In this document: positions 26,885 through 39,778 of the stretch, piece after piece
Layout of the letters: every line of letters starts with the position of its first letter
Numbering within the stretch: position 1 is the stretch's first letter
Assembly (NCBI GenBank): GCA_963847675.1
Contig: CAWKAP010000002.1
Coordinates: 310,001-374,000 of the forward strand
Reading direction: 5' to 3'
From: JADJWR01 sp963847675
Lineage (GTDB): Bacteria > Pseudomonadota > Gammaproteobacteria > Burkholderiales > Burkholderiaceae_F
Length of the DNA: 64,000 nt
Notes under the pieces: generated by a model
Told to the model about the DNA's origin: nothing
What the model saw: the letters and a program-made list of their open reading frames with translations, nothing else
The model's database searches: none
Position numbers and translations under genes: made by a program

Positions 26885-28603
26885 CTATCTCCCCGTCTCC
26901 AGGCGCGGCTCGTCGATGCCGACCGCGCGGTTCAGCTGCATCAGCGTGATCGGGCCGGCCATGCCGTCGGACGCCAGCCCCTGCGTCAGCTGGAACGTGT
27001 GAATCCATCCCTTCAGCGTCGCATCGTCGAACTGCGGTCCGACCGGCCGCGTGTCGCCGCGCGCCGCGGCCAGCTGCAGGGCCAGCCACCTCGCGGTCGA
27101 CCCTGAGCGGCGGTCGACGATCGCACCGGAATAGTCGGGTGGCGCGCGCCAGAAGGTCGAGTACTCGCCGCGCCAATAGTCGGCGAGCGCGAGCAGTGGC
27201 ACCGAACGCGCCGCGCCGTCGACGACCAGCGTCGCGCTGTCGTCCGAAAGACCGCTCAACATCGCGTAGGCGGCGCGGTTGAAGCCGTCGCGCAGCGTCA
27301 GGACGCCCGGGCGGTCCAGTTGCCGGATCAGCGCGAGCGTGCTCTTGCCGCTGCGATAGCACTGGATCTCGTGTCGCCTGGCGGCGAGGCACGGCTCACC
27401 CGCGCCGAGATCGATGTTCCAGGCGCGAGCAAGCTCGCGCCACGCTGCGTTTTCGGCGCCGACCAGAGACTCGAACCCCGCCGCCAGATCGAACGGCTCC
27501 GCCTTCGCCGGCACCAGCGACGCTTCACCAAGCGCAGGCGCCCGCTCGTCTGGCGCAGCCTCCGGCGCCGACTCCGCGGCCGCTGCAGCGGCAGGGCCCG
27601 CCGCGGACTGCGCGACCGACGCCGCGCTGGCCACCACGGCCGCGTCGACCTTCGCGACGCCTGGCCCGTTTCGGTCCGCGGCAAGCATCGCCGCGCCGAC
27701 CAGCGCGGCGCCCGCCGCCAGGCCCAGCCCCACCAGCGCCGCACGCTGCAGCGCCGGACGCTCGCTCGTCGAGGGTTTCGGCGGATCGAAGACTTCCCGC
27801 GCGGCCGCATCGACGATCCCGCCGTCCACCCGAGCCCGCCCCGTGGCGTACGCGCCGAGCAGCGCGCGATCGCAGAGCAGGTTGATGCGCCGGGGCACGC
27901 CGCGCGAGTGCCGGTAGATGCGCCGCATGGCACGGCGGTCGAACGGCGCCGCGCCATTCAGGCCGGCGATCGCCATGCGGTGTTCGACGTACCGCGCGGT
28001 TTCGCTCTCCGACAGCGCGTCGAGGTGGTAGCGCGCGATCACGCGCTGCGCCAGCTGCTCCATTTCCGGCCGCGCCAGGAGCAGGCGCAGCTCGGGCTGG
28101 CCGATCAGCACGATCTGCAGCAGCTTGCGCTCGCTGGTCTCGAGGTTGGTCAGCAGGCGCAGCTGCTCGAGCACGTCGGCCGACAGGTTCTGCGCCTCGT
28201 CGATGATCAGCACGCAGTTCTGGCCGGCCGCGTGCGTGCGCAGCAGGTACTCGGTCAGCGCATCGACGTGGTCCTTGACCGTCGCCGCGCCGGGCCCCTG
28301 GTGAGGCGCGGCGATGTGGAACTCGGCGCAGACAGTACGCAGCAGCTCGTCGACCGTGAGCTTGGGATTGAAGATGTAGGCGACGTTGCAGCGCTCCGGA
28401 ACCTGTTCCAGGAAGCAGCGGCACACGGTCGTCTTGCCGGCGCCGATCTCGCCGGTGAGCACGACGAATCCCCCCTCGCCGCCACGTACGCCGTAGAGCA
28501 GGTGCGCAAGCGCCTCGCGGTGCCGCTCGCTCATGAAGAGGTAGCGGGGATCCGGGGCGATCGAAAACGGCGCCTGCTTCAGGCCGAAGTGCTGCGCGTA
28601 CAT
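26885..28603 (-). CDS. exeA: ExeA/GspA-type AAA ATPase with peptidoglycan-binding domain
   Basis: A 572-residue inner-membrane ATPase. The AAA domain (about 1-270) has Walker A GEIGAGKTT at 51-59 and Walker B LIIDEAQ at 132-138. One membrane helix (about 300-320) leads to an Ala-rich linker, then a periplasmic part ending in a peptidoglycan-binding repeat (TLKGWIHTFQLTQGL, DGMAGPITLMQLNRAVG). ExeA with ExeB remodels peptidoglycan so that the type II secretin can assemble. The start ATG 28603 gives the family N-terminus MYAQHFGLKQAPFSIAPDP. It is co-transcribed with gspB. Confidence 0.92.
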   Translation of the reverse strand: MYAQHFGLKQAPFSIAPDPRYLFMSERHREALAHLLYGVRGGEGGFVVLTGEIGAGKTTVCRCFLEQVPERCNVAYIFNPKLTVDELLRTVCAEFHIAAPHQGPGAATVKDHVDALTEYLLRTHAAGQNCVLIIDEAQNLSADVLEQLRLLTNLETSERKLLQIVLIGQPELRLLLARPEMEQLAQRVIARYHLDALSESETARYVEHRMAIAGLNGAAPFDRRAMRRIYRHSRGVPRRINLLCDRALLGAYATGRARVDGGIVDAAAREVFDPPKPSTSERPALQRAALVGLGLAAGAALVGAAMLAADRNGPGVAKVDAAVVASAASVAQSAAGPAAAAAAESAPEAAPDERAPALGEASLVPAKAEPFDLAAGFESLVGAENAAWRELARAWNIDLGAGEPCLAARRHEIQCYRSGKSTLALIRQLDRPGVLTLRDGFNRAAYAMLSGLSDDSATLVVDGAARSVPLLALADYWRGEYSTFWRAPPDYSGAIVDRRSGSTARWLALQLAAARGDTRPVGPQFDDATLKGWIHTFQLTQGLASDGMAGPITLMQLNRAVGIDEPRLETGR

Positions 28604-28658
28604 GGGCGCAAGGATACGGCGACCTGCGGAACCGTCGCCGCCCCCGGGGGCGGGCGAC

Positions 28659-29555
28659 TCAGCGCGCGGTTTGCGCCCAGCGCCACGTATCGCGGCCGGC
28701 CGCCTTGGCCGCATAGAGCGCGTCGTCGGCGCGGCCGATGGCCGCAGCCATGGATTCCCGGTTGCCGACCTCGGCCATGCCCACGCTCGCCCGCAGGATG
28801 AGCGTGCGGCCGTCGGGCAGATGCAGGGCGTCGTCGCGCAAGGCCTGCAGGATGCGCTCGGCAGCGCGCTCTGCCGCCTCGCGGTCCACGGACTGCAGCA
28901 ATGCGAGAAACTCCTCGCCGCCGAGGCGGAACACCGGTTCGCCAGCGCGGCAGTGATCACGCAGCAGGGCCGCGACATGCTGCAAGGCCAGGTCGCCGAC
29001 GGCGTGTCCGTGCAGGTCGTTGACGCGCTTGAACTCGTCCAGATCGAGCAGCAGGGCCACCAGCATCTCTCCGTGCCGCTGCGCCTGGGCGCGACAGCGC
29101 ATGAACTCGTCCTCCAGCCCGTGGCGCAGCGGCAATCCGGTCAGTGCGTCGAGCCGCGCGCTGTGCACCAGGTACGCCGTCTTCAACAGCGCCAGATCGG
29201 CAACCACACCGGCCTGCGTGCGTTCGAAGGCATCCAGGTCGACCTCGCTGCCGACCTCCCCCGCAAGAATGCGCCGGCACATGCTGCGCGCGGCGTCGTG
29301 CATCTGCGCATGGTGCTGGCGCAGGCGCTCGACCGTCACTGCATCGAGCTGACCGACCTCCTCGCCGTGGTCCCGCAGCCAGAGTTCGAGCCGACAGCGG
29401 CGGTGTGCGTCGTCCGCCAGCACGTCGTCGCCGGGCGTCACGCGCAGCACGGCGCAACGCAGCACCCGGCGCGTCCAGGCCATGTGGCAAAGGGCAACCT
29501 CGTCGAGCTCCTGGACGAAGTGCTCGGTGTCCTGGTTGAACGCGCTGCCCGACAT
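28659..29555 (-). CDS. Diguanylate cyclase with N-terminal zinc-binding CZB domain (DgcZ-like)
   Basis: A 298-residue soluble cyclase. The N-terminal CZB domain (about 10-130) keeps the zinc residues in the family pattern: H24 (LCHMAW), C54 in HRRCRLELWL, and H82/H86 in HHAQMH. The C-terminal GGDEF domain (about 135-295) has an intact GGEEF at 212-216. The inhibitory RxxD site is lost: the matching four residues are RAGE. In E. coli DgcZ, zinc bound to CZB turns cyclic di-GMP production off. The gene ends 55 bases before exeA on the same strand, so it may be read with exeA-gspB. Confidence 0.9.
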   Translation of the reverse strand: MSGSAFNQDTEHFVQELDEVALCHMAWTRRVLRCAVLRVTPGDDVLADDAHRRCRLELWLRDHGEEVGQLDAVTVERLRQHHAQMHDAARSMCRRILAGEVGSEVDLDAFERTQAGVVADLALLKTAYLVHSARLDALTGLPLRHGLEDEFMRCRAQAQRHGEMLVALLLDLDEFKRVNDLHGHAVGDLALQHVAALLRDHCRAGEPVFRLGGEEFLALLQSVDREAAERAAERILQALRDDALHLPDGRTLILRASVGMAEVGNRESMAAAIGRADDALYAAKAAGRDTWRWAQTAR

Positions 29556-29721
29556 GGCGTGATGATGCCGGGAACCCGGTGATCAGGATAGGCAAGGACG
29601 CAGGATCAACGCGGGGACCGGCGTCGCTGCAGGGCGCGTGACTGTCGGCTGCGGCCGCTGACTCGACCCCGGTCGGGCCGGCGTCGACCTTCGCCGCGAA
29701 GCCGGGATCCGCGTCTGCGCG

Positions 29722-31558
<1,837 letters not shown>

Positions 31559-31774
31559 CCGAGCCTCACTCATTCATGGTATGTCGATGCAGATTACGCC
31601 GGCCCGCAAGAGATAGGTTTGCGAAAAATGTATCGTTAGGAAAGAAAGTTGCACGTAAGGTATTCTGCGAAATTATCTTTCGATAAACGGCCGAACTCGG
31701 CACCACGAACGGCTTGGCAAGATCCCGCATGGCGGCACCACGATCCGCACCGGAACCCAAGCCGTGCCTCTGCC
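31559..31774. promoter_or_regulatory. AT-rich divergent regulatory region, glmS / Lrp-type regulator
   Basis: The 216-base gap between divergent glmS and the lrp-like gene holds an unusually AT-rich core (about 31,600-31,700), with tracts GAAAAATG, GGAAAGAAAG and GAAATTATCTTTCGATAAA. Both promoters must lie here. Lrp proteins favour such A/T tracts and often regulate their own gene, so the core is a likely binding zone. I cannot fix a single -35/-10 pair. Confidence 0.5.
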
Positions 31775-32248
31775 ATGAAGTCCGCGACGATTGAACTCGA
31801 CGGCACCGACCGCCGCCTGCTCGCCCTGTTGCAGGCGGACTGCGCGATGACCAACGATCAACTGGCGGCCCGCGCGCACGTTTCGCCGGCCACCAGCCTG
31901 CGTCGTGTGCGCAGGCTCGTCGAGGCGGGCGTGATCGAGCGGCGCATCGCGATCGTCGATCCGGCGGTGGCCGGTGGCGGGATGACCGCGATCGTCGAGG
32001 TCACGCTCGATCAGCAGTCGGCCGAGCAACTCGATCGCTTCGAGAGCCAGGTGGCGGCCGCAGCCGAGGTGCAGCAGTGCTACCGCGTCGCGTCCGGGCC
32101 CGACTTCGTGCTGGTGGTGTTCGTTTCCGACGTGGGCGCGTATCACGCGTTCGCCCACCGCGTGCTCACCGCGCAGGCCAACGTGCGCAACGTGCGCAGC
32201 TTCTTTGCGGTGAAGCGCAGCAAATTCGAACCCCGGGTTCCGCTCTAG
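31775..32248 (+). CDS. Lrp/AsnC-family transcriptional regulator
   Basis: A 157-residue regulator with an N-terminal helix-turn-helix (about 5-60; LDGTDRRLLALLQADC, DQLAARAHVSPATSLRRVRRL, GVIERRIAIVDP) and a C-terminal ligand-binding RAM domain (about 70-150; TAIVEVTLDQQSAEQLDRFE, CYRVASGPDFVLVVFVSDV, VRSFFAVKRSKF). These proteins sense amino acids as octamers. ATG 31775 is taken because it gives the standard N-terminus; the frame is open further up. Divergent from glmS; target unknown but its own gene and glmS are candidates. Confidence 0.92.
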   Translation: MKSATIELDGTDRRLLALLQADCAMTNDQLAARAHVSPATSLRRVRRLVEAGVIERRIAIVDPAVAGGGMTAIVEVTLDQQSAEQLDRFESQVAAAAEVQQCYRVASGPDFVLVVFVSDVGAYHAFAHRVLTAQANVRNVRSFFAVKRSKFEPRVPL

Positions 32249-32271
32249 TCGCGCGCAGGCGCGCGACTAGA
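32244..32271. terminator. Strong hairpin over the lrp-type gene stop codon
   Basis: Perfect 12-base arms TCTAGTCGCGCG (32244-32255) and CGCGCGACTAGA (32260-32271), loop CAGG. The TAG stop (32246-32248) is inside the left arm. No T run follows, so it is an atypical terminator or mRNA-end stabiliser. It separates the regulator from the NYN gene, which starts 29 bases later with its own strong ribosome site (AAAGGAGATC). Confidence 0.6.
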
Positions 32272-32300
32272 CTGGCCGCAACGACCGAAAAGGAGATCCG

Positions 32301-33197
32301 ATGGCCGCGGCAGAGATCAACAACATGGCAGTGTTCTGCGACTTCGAGAACGTCGCGCTTGGCGTGCAGGACGCCAAGTACGAGAAGTTCTCGATCAAGA
32401 CCGTGCTGGAGAAGCTGCTGGTCAAGGGCAGCATCGTGGTCAAGAAGGCGTACTGCGACTGGGAGCGCTACAAGAGCTACAAGGCCGGCATGCACGAGGC
32501 CGCGTTCGAACTGATCGAGATCCCGCACGTGCGCCAGAGCGGCAAGAACTCGGCCGACATCCGCATGGTGGTCGACGCGCTCGACCTCTGCTACACGAAG
32601 GCGCACGTCGACACCTTCGTCGTCATCAGCGGCGACTCGGACTTCTCGCCGCTGGTGTCCAAGCTGCGCGAAAACAACAAGCGCGTGATCGGCGTCGGCG
32701 TGAAGGCCTCGACCTCCGATCTGCTGATCAAGAACTGCGACGAGTTCATCTTCTACGACGACCTGGTGCGCGTGGCGGAAGCGAAGAAGAGCGCGGCGAA
32801 GAGGGCTCCGAAGAAGGCCGAAACGAACAAGGCCGAGCCGAAGAAGTCGGACCGGCGCAGGAAGGAGGGGAAGGGCGCCGCGCCGGCCGAGCCGACGGCG
32901 ACCGAAGGCGCCGAGCCGCCCGCCGACGACGCCGCAACGCAGCGCCGCCAGGACGCCATCGACCTCGTGATGGAAACGCTGGAGGAACTGATCGAGGCGC
33001 GTGGTTCCGACGAGCGCATCTACTCGTCGATGGTCAAGCAGGCGCTGAAGCGGCGCCGGCCCGAGTTCAACGAGAGCTACCACGGCTACAAGGGCTTCGC
33101 CGCGCTGCTCGACGACATGGTCGCGCGCGGCCTGCTGGTGGTCACCAAGGACGAGAAGACCGGACAGCACCTGGTGCGGCTGCCGGCGGGCGACTGA
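32301..33197 (+). CDS. NYN-domain protein with C-terminal OST-HTH/LOTUS domain
   Basis: A 298-residue protein joining a PIN-like NYN nuclease domain (about 1-150) to a LOTUS RNA-binding domain (about 210-296) through a charged Lys/Ala/Glu linker. Acidic residues that would hold metal are present in AVFCDFENVALG (D14, E16), NSADIRMVVDALD and ISGDSDFSPL. The LOTUS part reads LVMETLEELIEARGSDERIY to FAALLDDMVARGLLVV. The family is related to LabA and MARF1 and is thought to cut or bind RNA. ATG 32301 has a strong ribosome site. upp starts 24 bases after its stop, so the two are probably one transcript. Confidence 0.88.
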   Translation: MAAAEINNMAVFCDFENVALGVQDAKYEKFSIKTVLEKLLVKGSIVVKKAYCDWERYKSYKAGMHEAAFELIEIPHVRQSGKNSADIRMVVDALDLCYTKAHVDTFVVISGDSDFSPLVSKLRENNKRVIGVGVKASTSDLLIKNCDEFIFYDDLVRVAEAKKSAAKRAPKKAETNKAEPKKSDRRRKEGKGAAPAEPTATEGAEPPADDAATQRRQDAIDLVMETLEELIEARGSDERIYSSMVKQALKRRRPEFNESYHGYKGFAALLDDMVARGLLVVTKDEKTGQHLVRLPAGD

Positions 33198-33221
33198 AGC
33201 GCTACGACCGGCCTGCATCCC

Positions 33222-33869
33222 GTGCGCCAGGACCCCCGCTTTCCGAGCCTGTTCATCGTCGACCACCCGCTGGTCCAGCACAAGCTCAGCCACATGCGCG
33301 ATGCGACCACGTCCACGCGCACGTTCCGGGAACTGCTGCGCGAGATCACCATGCTGCTCGGCTACGAGGTGACGCGCGGCCTGCCGCTGACGACGCGGCG
33401 CATCGAGACGCCGCTGACCACCATGGACGCGCCGGTGATCGCCGGCAAGAAGCTGGTGATCGTGCCGGTACTGCGCGCCGGGCTCGGCATGGCCGACGGC
33501 CTGCTGGAACTGATCCCGTCGGCGCGCGTCGGTCACATCGGCGTCTACCGCAACGAGGACAAGCGCCCGGTCGAGTACTACGTGCGCCTGCCGGAGATCG
33601 AGGACCGCAGCTTCATCGTCTGCGACCCGATGGTCGGCACCGGCCACTCGGCCGCGCACGCCGTCAGCGTGCTCAAGAGCCGCGGCGTGCCGGCCGGGCA
33701 GATCCGTTTCGTGGCGCTGGTCGCCTCGCCCGAGGGCGTGGCTGAGGTCCAGCGGCAGCATCCCGACGTGCCGCTGTACGTCGCCGCGCTCGACGACCGC
33801 CTCGACGATCACGCGTACATCGTGCCGGGGCTGGGCGACGCGGGGGATCGACTGTTCGGGACGAAGTGA
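33222..33869 (+). CDS. upp: Uracil phosphoribosyltransferase
   Basis: Salvages uracil by joining it to PRPP to give UMP. The PRPP loop VCDPMVGTGHSA lies near residues 130-141, and the uracil-binding C-terminal part DDHAYIVPGLGDAGDRLFGT is complete. Other family blocks: HPLVQHKLSHMRD, TTSTRTFRELLREI and PVLRAGLGMADGLL. Length 215 residues. Start is GTG 33222, giving MRQDPRFPSLFIVDHPL. Follows the NYN-LOTUS gene closely. Confidence 0.95.
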   Translation: MRQDPRFPSLFIVDHPLVQHKLSHMRDATTSTRTFRELLREITMLLGYEVTRGLPLTTRRIETPLTTMDAPVIAGKKLVIVPVLRAGLGMADGLLELIPSARVGHIGVYRNEDKRPVEYYVRLPEIEDRSFIVCDPMVGTGHSAAHAVSVLKSRGVPAGQIRFVALVASPEGVAEVQRQHPDVPLYVAALDDRLDDHAYIVPGLGDAGDRLFGTK

Positions 33870-33937
33870 GGTGATGGTCGCTGATCCGTGATCCGTGAAC
33901 CGGCCGGCGACCGCGTGCTCCGGTATCGTCGCCGCTC

Positions 33938-34924
33938 ATGTCCGCGCCTCATGCCGGCCGCCCGTGGTTCGCCTACGCGATGCTCGCCGCGTCGATGGCG
34001 CTGGTCGGCAGTTACGTGGCGCTGTCCAAGCCGCTGGTGGCGGCGATTCCCCTCTTCGCGCTCGCCTTCCTGCGCTTCGGCATCGCCGCAGTGGCGATGC
34101 TGCCCTGGACGCTGCCGCGCGGCGCTGAACAACCGCTGAATCCGCGCGAACGGCTGCTGCTGTTCGCAATGTCGTTCCTCGGCAATTTCCTGTTCTCGAT
34201 CTGCATGCTGGCCGGCGTCAGCCTGTCGACGGCCACGGCGGCCGGCGTGATCCTGGCCACGCTGCCGGCGACGGTGGCGGCAGGCTCGCGCCTGTTCCTG
34301 CGCGAGCACCTGTCGGCGCGCGCGCTCGCCGCCATCGCGCTGGCAGTGGTCGGCATCGTGCTGCTGCAGTTCGCGCGGCCGGCCGAAGACGCGGCGCGCG
34401 CGACCACGCTGCTCGGCAACCTGCTGCTGTTCGGCGCCGTGCTGTGCGAGGCCTCGTACGTGATCATCGGCAAGCGGCTGGCGCGCGTGCGCAGCCCGCT
34501 GCGCGTCTCCGCGCTGATCAACCTGTGGGGGCTGGCGCTGATGACGCCGCTCGGCCTCTGGCAACTGGCCCGCTTCGACCTTGCGGCGCTGACGCCCGGC
34601 CTGTGGCTGCTGCTGGTGTTCTATTCGCTGGCGGCGAGCCTCGCCGCGGTGTGGCTGTGGATGACCGGCCTGCGCCACGTGCCGGCCAATCACGCCGGCG
34701 TGTTCACGGTGGCCCTGCCGATCAGCGCGACGCTGATCGGCGTGTGGGTGCTTGGCGAGACCTTCACGGGGCTGCACGCGGCGGCGCTGTTGCTCGCCTC
34801 GGCCGGCGTGGTGCTGATCGCCAGCGGGCGGCCGGAGGTTCAGGGGCTCGGCGTCGTTCCCTCCGCGGCGGGAGCGCAACGGCCTGTCGATGAAGCCTCT
34901 GGATCCCCGCTTTCGCGGGGATGA
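33938..34924 (+). CDS. DMT-family (EamA) transporter with a repeat-encoded tail
   Basis: A 328-residue inner-membrane transporter with ten predicted helices in two EamA repeats (about 12-140 and 150-290), for example NFLFSICMLAGVSLSTATAA, LCEASYVIIGKRLARV and NHAGVFTVALPISATLIGVW. EamA proteins mostly export amino acids or other metabolites. The last 25 or so residues (after LIASGRPE) do not look like an EamA end: they are encoded by a palindromic repeat that also supplies the TGA stop. Convergent with the acyl-ligase gene at 34951. Confidence 0.87.
   Translation: MSAPHAGRPWFAYAMLAASMALVGSYVALSKPLVAAIPLFALAFLRFGIAAVAMLPWTLPRGAEQPLNPRERLLLFAMSFLGNFLFSICMLAGVSLSTATAAGVILATLPATVAAGSRLFLREHLSARALAAIALAVVGIVLLQFARPAEDAARATTLLGNLLLFGAVLCEASYVIIGKRLARVRSPLRVSALINLWGLALMTPLGLWQLARFDLAALTPGLWLLLVFYSLAASLAAVWLWMTGLRHVPANHAGVFTVALPISATLIGVWVLGETFTGLHAAALLLASAGVVLIASGRPEVQGLGVVPSAAGAQRPVDEASGSPLSRG
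34903..34922. repeat. REP-like palindrome at the DMT gene end
   Basis: ATCCCCGC (34903-34910), loop TTTC, GCGGGGAT (34915-34922). The same core (CCCCGC with a short loop, then GCGGGGAT, followed by GACA-like bases) recurs in the 49,038-49,136 element. A more degenerate copy in the other direction seems to lie at about 34,856-34,880. It encodes the end of the DMT protein and sits between convergent genes, so it may also stop transcription. Confidence 0.6.
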
Positions 34925-34950
34925 CATGGGGCGGACGGAGCCGCAGCCGA

Positions 34951-37749
<2,799 letters not shown>

Positions 37750-37904
37750 CGGCGGCAGAAGCGGTACATGGCGCGGCCAGCGCCGATGATCGTCGCCGCC
37801 CTCCCTCGACGCAACGCAGCCGCCGCCCGGTTCTGCGCTGGCGCAAGGATCCGGCGCTTCGCCAGTCGCGTATCTTCGGCAGCCGCACGCAGAAAACCCG
37901 CGCA

Positions 37905-39719
37905 ATGACCCTCGTTTCCCTGCTCGACGCCGAACTCGCCTACGGCGACCTGCCGCTGCTCGACGGCGCAGGCCTCACGGTGACCGAAGGCGAGCGCATC
38001 GGGCTGATCGGCCGCAACGGCACCGGCAAGTCGTCGCTGCTCGGCGTGATCGCGGGGGCGATCGCGCTGGATGGCGGCGAGATCAAGCGGCGCGACGGCC
38101 TGCATGTGGTGCGCGTCGAGCAGGAACCCGTGCTGCCGCCAGCCGCGCATCTGCACGACAGCCTGCTGCTGCGCGGTCACATCCCGTCGATGGCCGACGA
38201 GCGAGACAGGTGGCGCGTCGAGGCACGGCTGGCCGAGTTCCTGCACCGCTTCGGCGTCGACGGTACGCGCCTGCCGGCGAGTTGCTCCGGCGGCGAGCGC
38301 AAGCGCGCGGCGCTTGCGCTCGCCTTCGCGCTCGAACCGGACCTCCTGCTGCTGGACGAGCCGACCAACCACCTCGATATCGACGGCATCGAGCAGCTGG
38401 AGGACATGATCGTCGCCGAGGCGCGCGGCAGCCGCGCGGCGATCGTGATCACGCACGACCGCCGCTTCCTCGACCGCGTCGCCACGCGCATCGTCGAACT
38501 CGATCGCGGCGCGCTGGCGAGCTATCCGGGCAACTTCACGCAGTTCGAGGCGCGCAAGCAGGTGGAACTCGAGGCCGAAGCCACCGCGCGGCGCCGGTTC
38601 GACAAGTTCTGGGCACAGGAAGAGGCGTGGATCCGCAAGGGAATCGAGGCGCGCCGCACGCGCAACGCCGGCCGCGTGACCCGCCTGCAGACGCTGCGCA
38701 GCGAGCGCAGCGCGCGCCGCGAGCGCATCGGCACGGCCAGGCTGGCGCTCGACGCCGGCGAGCGCAGCGGCAAGCGGGTGGCCGAGCTGCGCGGCGTGTC
38801 GAAGTCTTTCGGCGGCCGCGCGATCGTGCGCGAACTCGACCTCATCATCCAGCGCGGCGACCGGCTGGCGCTGATCGGCCCCAATGGCGCCGGCAAGAGC
38901 ACGCTGCTGAAGCTGATCCTCGGCGAACTCGCGCCCGATGCCGGCACCGTGAAACTCGGCACCAACCTCGCGATCGCCTACTTCGACCAGCTGCGCGCGC
39001 AACTGGACGAGGACAGGACGGTCGCAGAGACCGTCTCGCCCGGCGGCGACTGGATCGAGGTGGGCGGCAGCCGCAAGCACGTGATGAGCTACCTCGGCGA
39101 GTACCTGTTCCCGCCGCGTCGCGCCAACGCGCCGGTGAAGACGCTGTCCGGCGGCGAGCGCAACCGGCTGCTGCTGGCACGGCTGTTCGCGCTGCCGGCG
39201 AACCTGCTCGTGCTCGACGAACCGACCAACGATCTCGACATCGAGTCGCTCGAACTGCTCGAATCGGTGCTGGCCGACTATTCCGGAACGCTGCTGCTGG
39301 TCAGCCACGACCGGGCGTTCCTCGATGCAATTGCGACGCAGTCACTGGTGGCAGAGGGCGACGGCCTCTGGCGCGAATACGCCGGCGGCTACAGCGACTG
39401 GCTGGCGCAGCGGCCCGTGCCGGTCGTTGCTGCTCCGGCCGTGTCCGCCGCTGCTCCTTCAGCGCCGCGGCGGACCGAGCGGGTCAAGCTCTCGTTCAAC
39501 GAGCAGCGCGAACTGGCGGCGCTGCCGGCCGAGCTCGAATCGCTGGAGAACGAGCAGGCGGCATTGCTGGCCAGGATGAGCGCGGCCGACTATCACACCG
39601 CGACCGCGCAACAGATGAAGCTCGATGCCGGGCGCGCCGCCGAAATCGAGCGGTTGCTCGAAGAGAGGCTCGCGCGGTGGATGGCGCTGGAGGACAAGGC
39701 GAAGGCGGCTGCCGGTTAG
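37905..39719 (+). CDS. uup: ABC-F family ATPase Uup
   Basis: A 604-residue soluble protein with two ATP-binding cassettes and no membrane part. First cassette: GLIGRNGTGKSS near 33-44, signature CSGGERKRAALA, Walker B LLLLDEPTNHLDID. Second cassette: ALIGPNGAGKST, LSGGERNRLLLA, LLVLDEPTNDLDIE. The ABC-F linker with many Arg residues lies between, and a C-terminal coiled-coil (about 535-600) is typical of Uup rather than EttA. ABC-F proteins act on ribosomes; Uup is also linked to transposon excision and branched DNA. ATG 37905 is divergent from the acyl-ligase fusion with 155 bases between. Confidence 0.92.
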   Translation: MTLVSLLDAELAYGDLPLLDGAGLTVTEGERIGLIGRNGTGKSSLLGVIAGAIALDGGEIKRRDGLHVVRVEQEPVLPPAAHLHDSLLLRGHIPSMADERDRWRVEARLAEFLHRFGVDGTRLPASCSGGERKRAALALAFALEPDLLLLDEPTNHLDIDGIEQLEDMIVAEARGSRAAIVITHDRRFLDRVATRIVELDRGALASYPGNFTQFEARKQVELEAEATARRRFDKFWAQEEAWIRKGIEARRTRNAGRVTRLQTLRSERSARRERIGTARLALDAGERSGKRVAELRGVSKSFGGRAIVRELDLIIQRGDRLALIGPNGAGKSTLLKLILGELAPDAGTVKLGTNLAIAYFDQLRAQLDEDRTVAETVSPGGDWIEVGGSRKHVMSYLGEYLFPPRRANAPVKTLSGGERNRLLLARLFALPANLLVLDEPTNDLDIESLELLESVLADYSGTLLLVSHDRAFLDAIATQSLVAEGDGLWREYAGGYSDWLAQRPVPVVAAPAVSAAAPSAPRRTERVKLSFNEQRELAALPAELESLENEQAALLARMSAADYHTATAQQMKLDAGRAAEIERLLEERLARWMALEDKAKAAAG

Positions 39720-39778
39720 GCAGCGATTGCGGCGTCAGTATCGCCGCTCAACGCGGCGGTCTGCCGCCAGGCCAGCCG

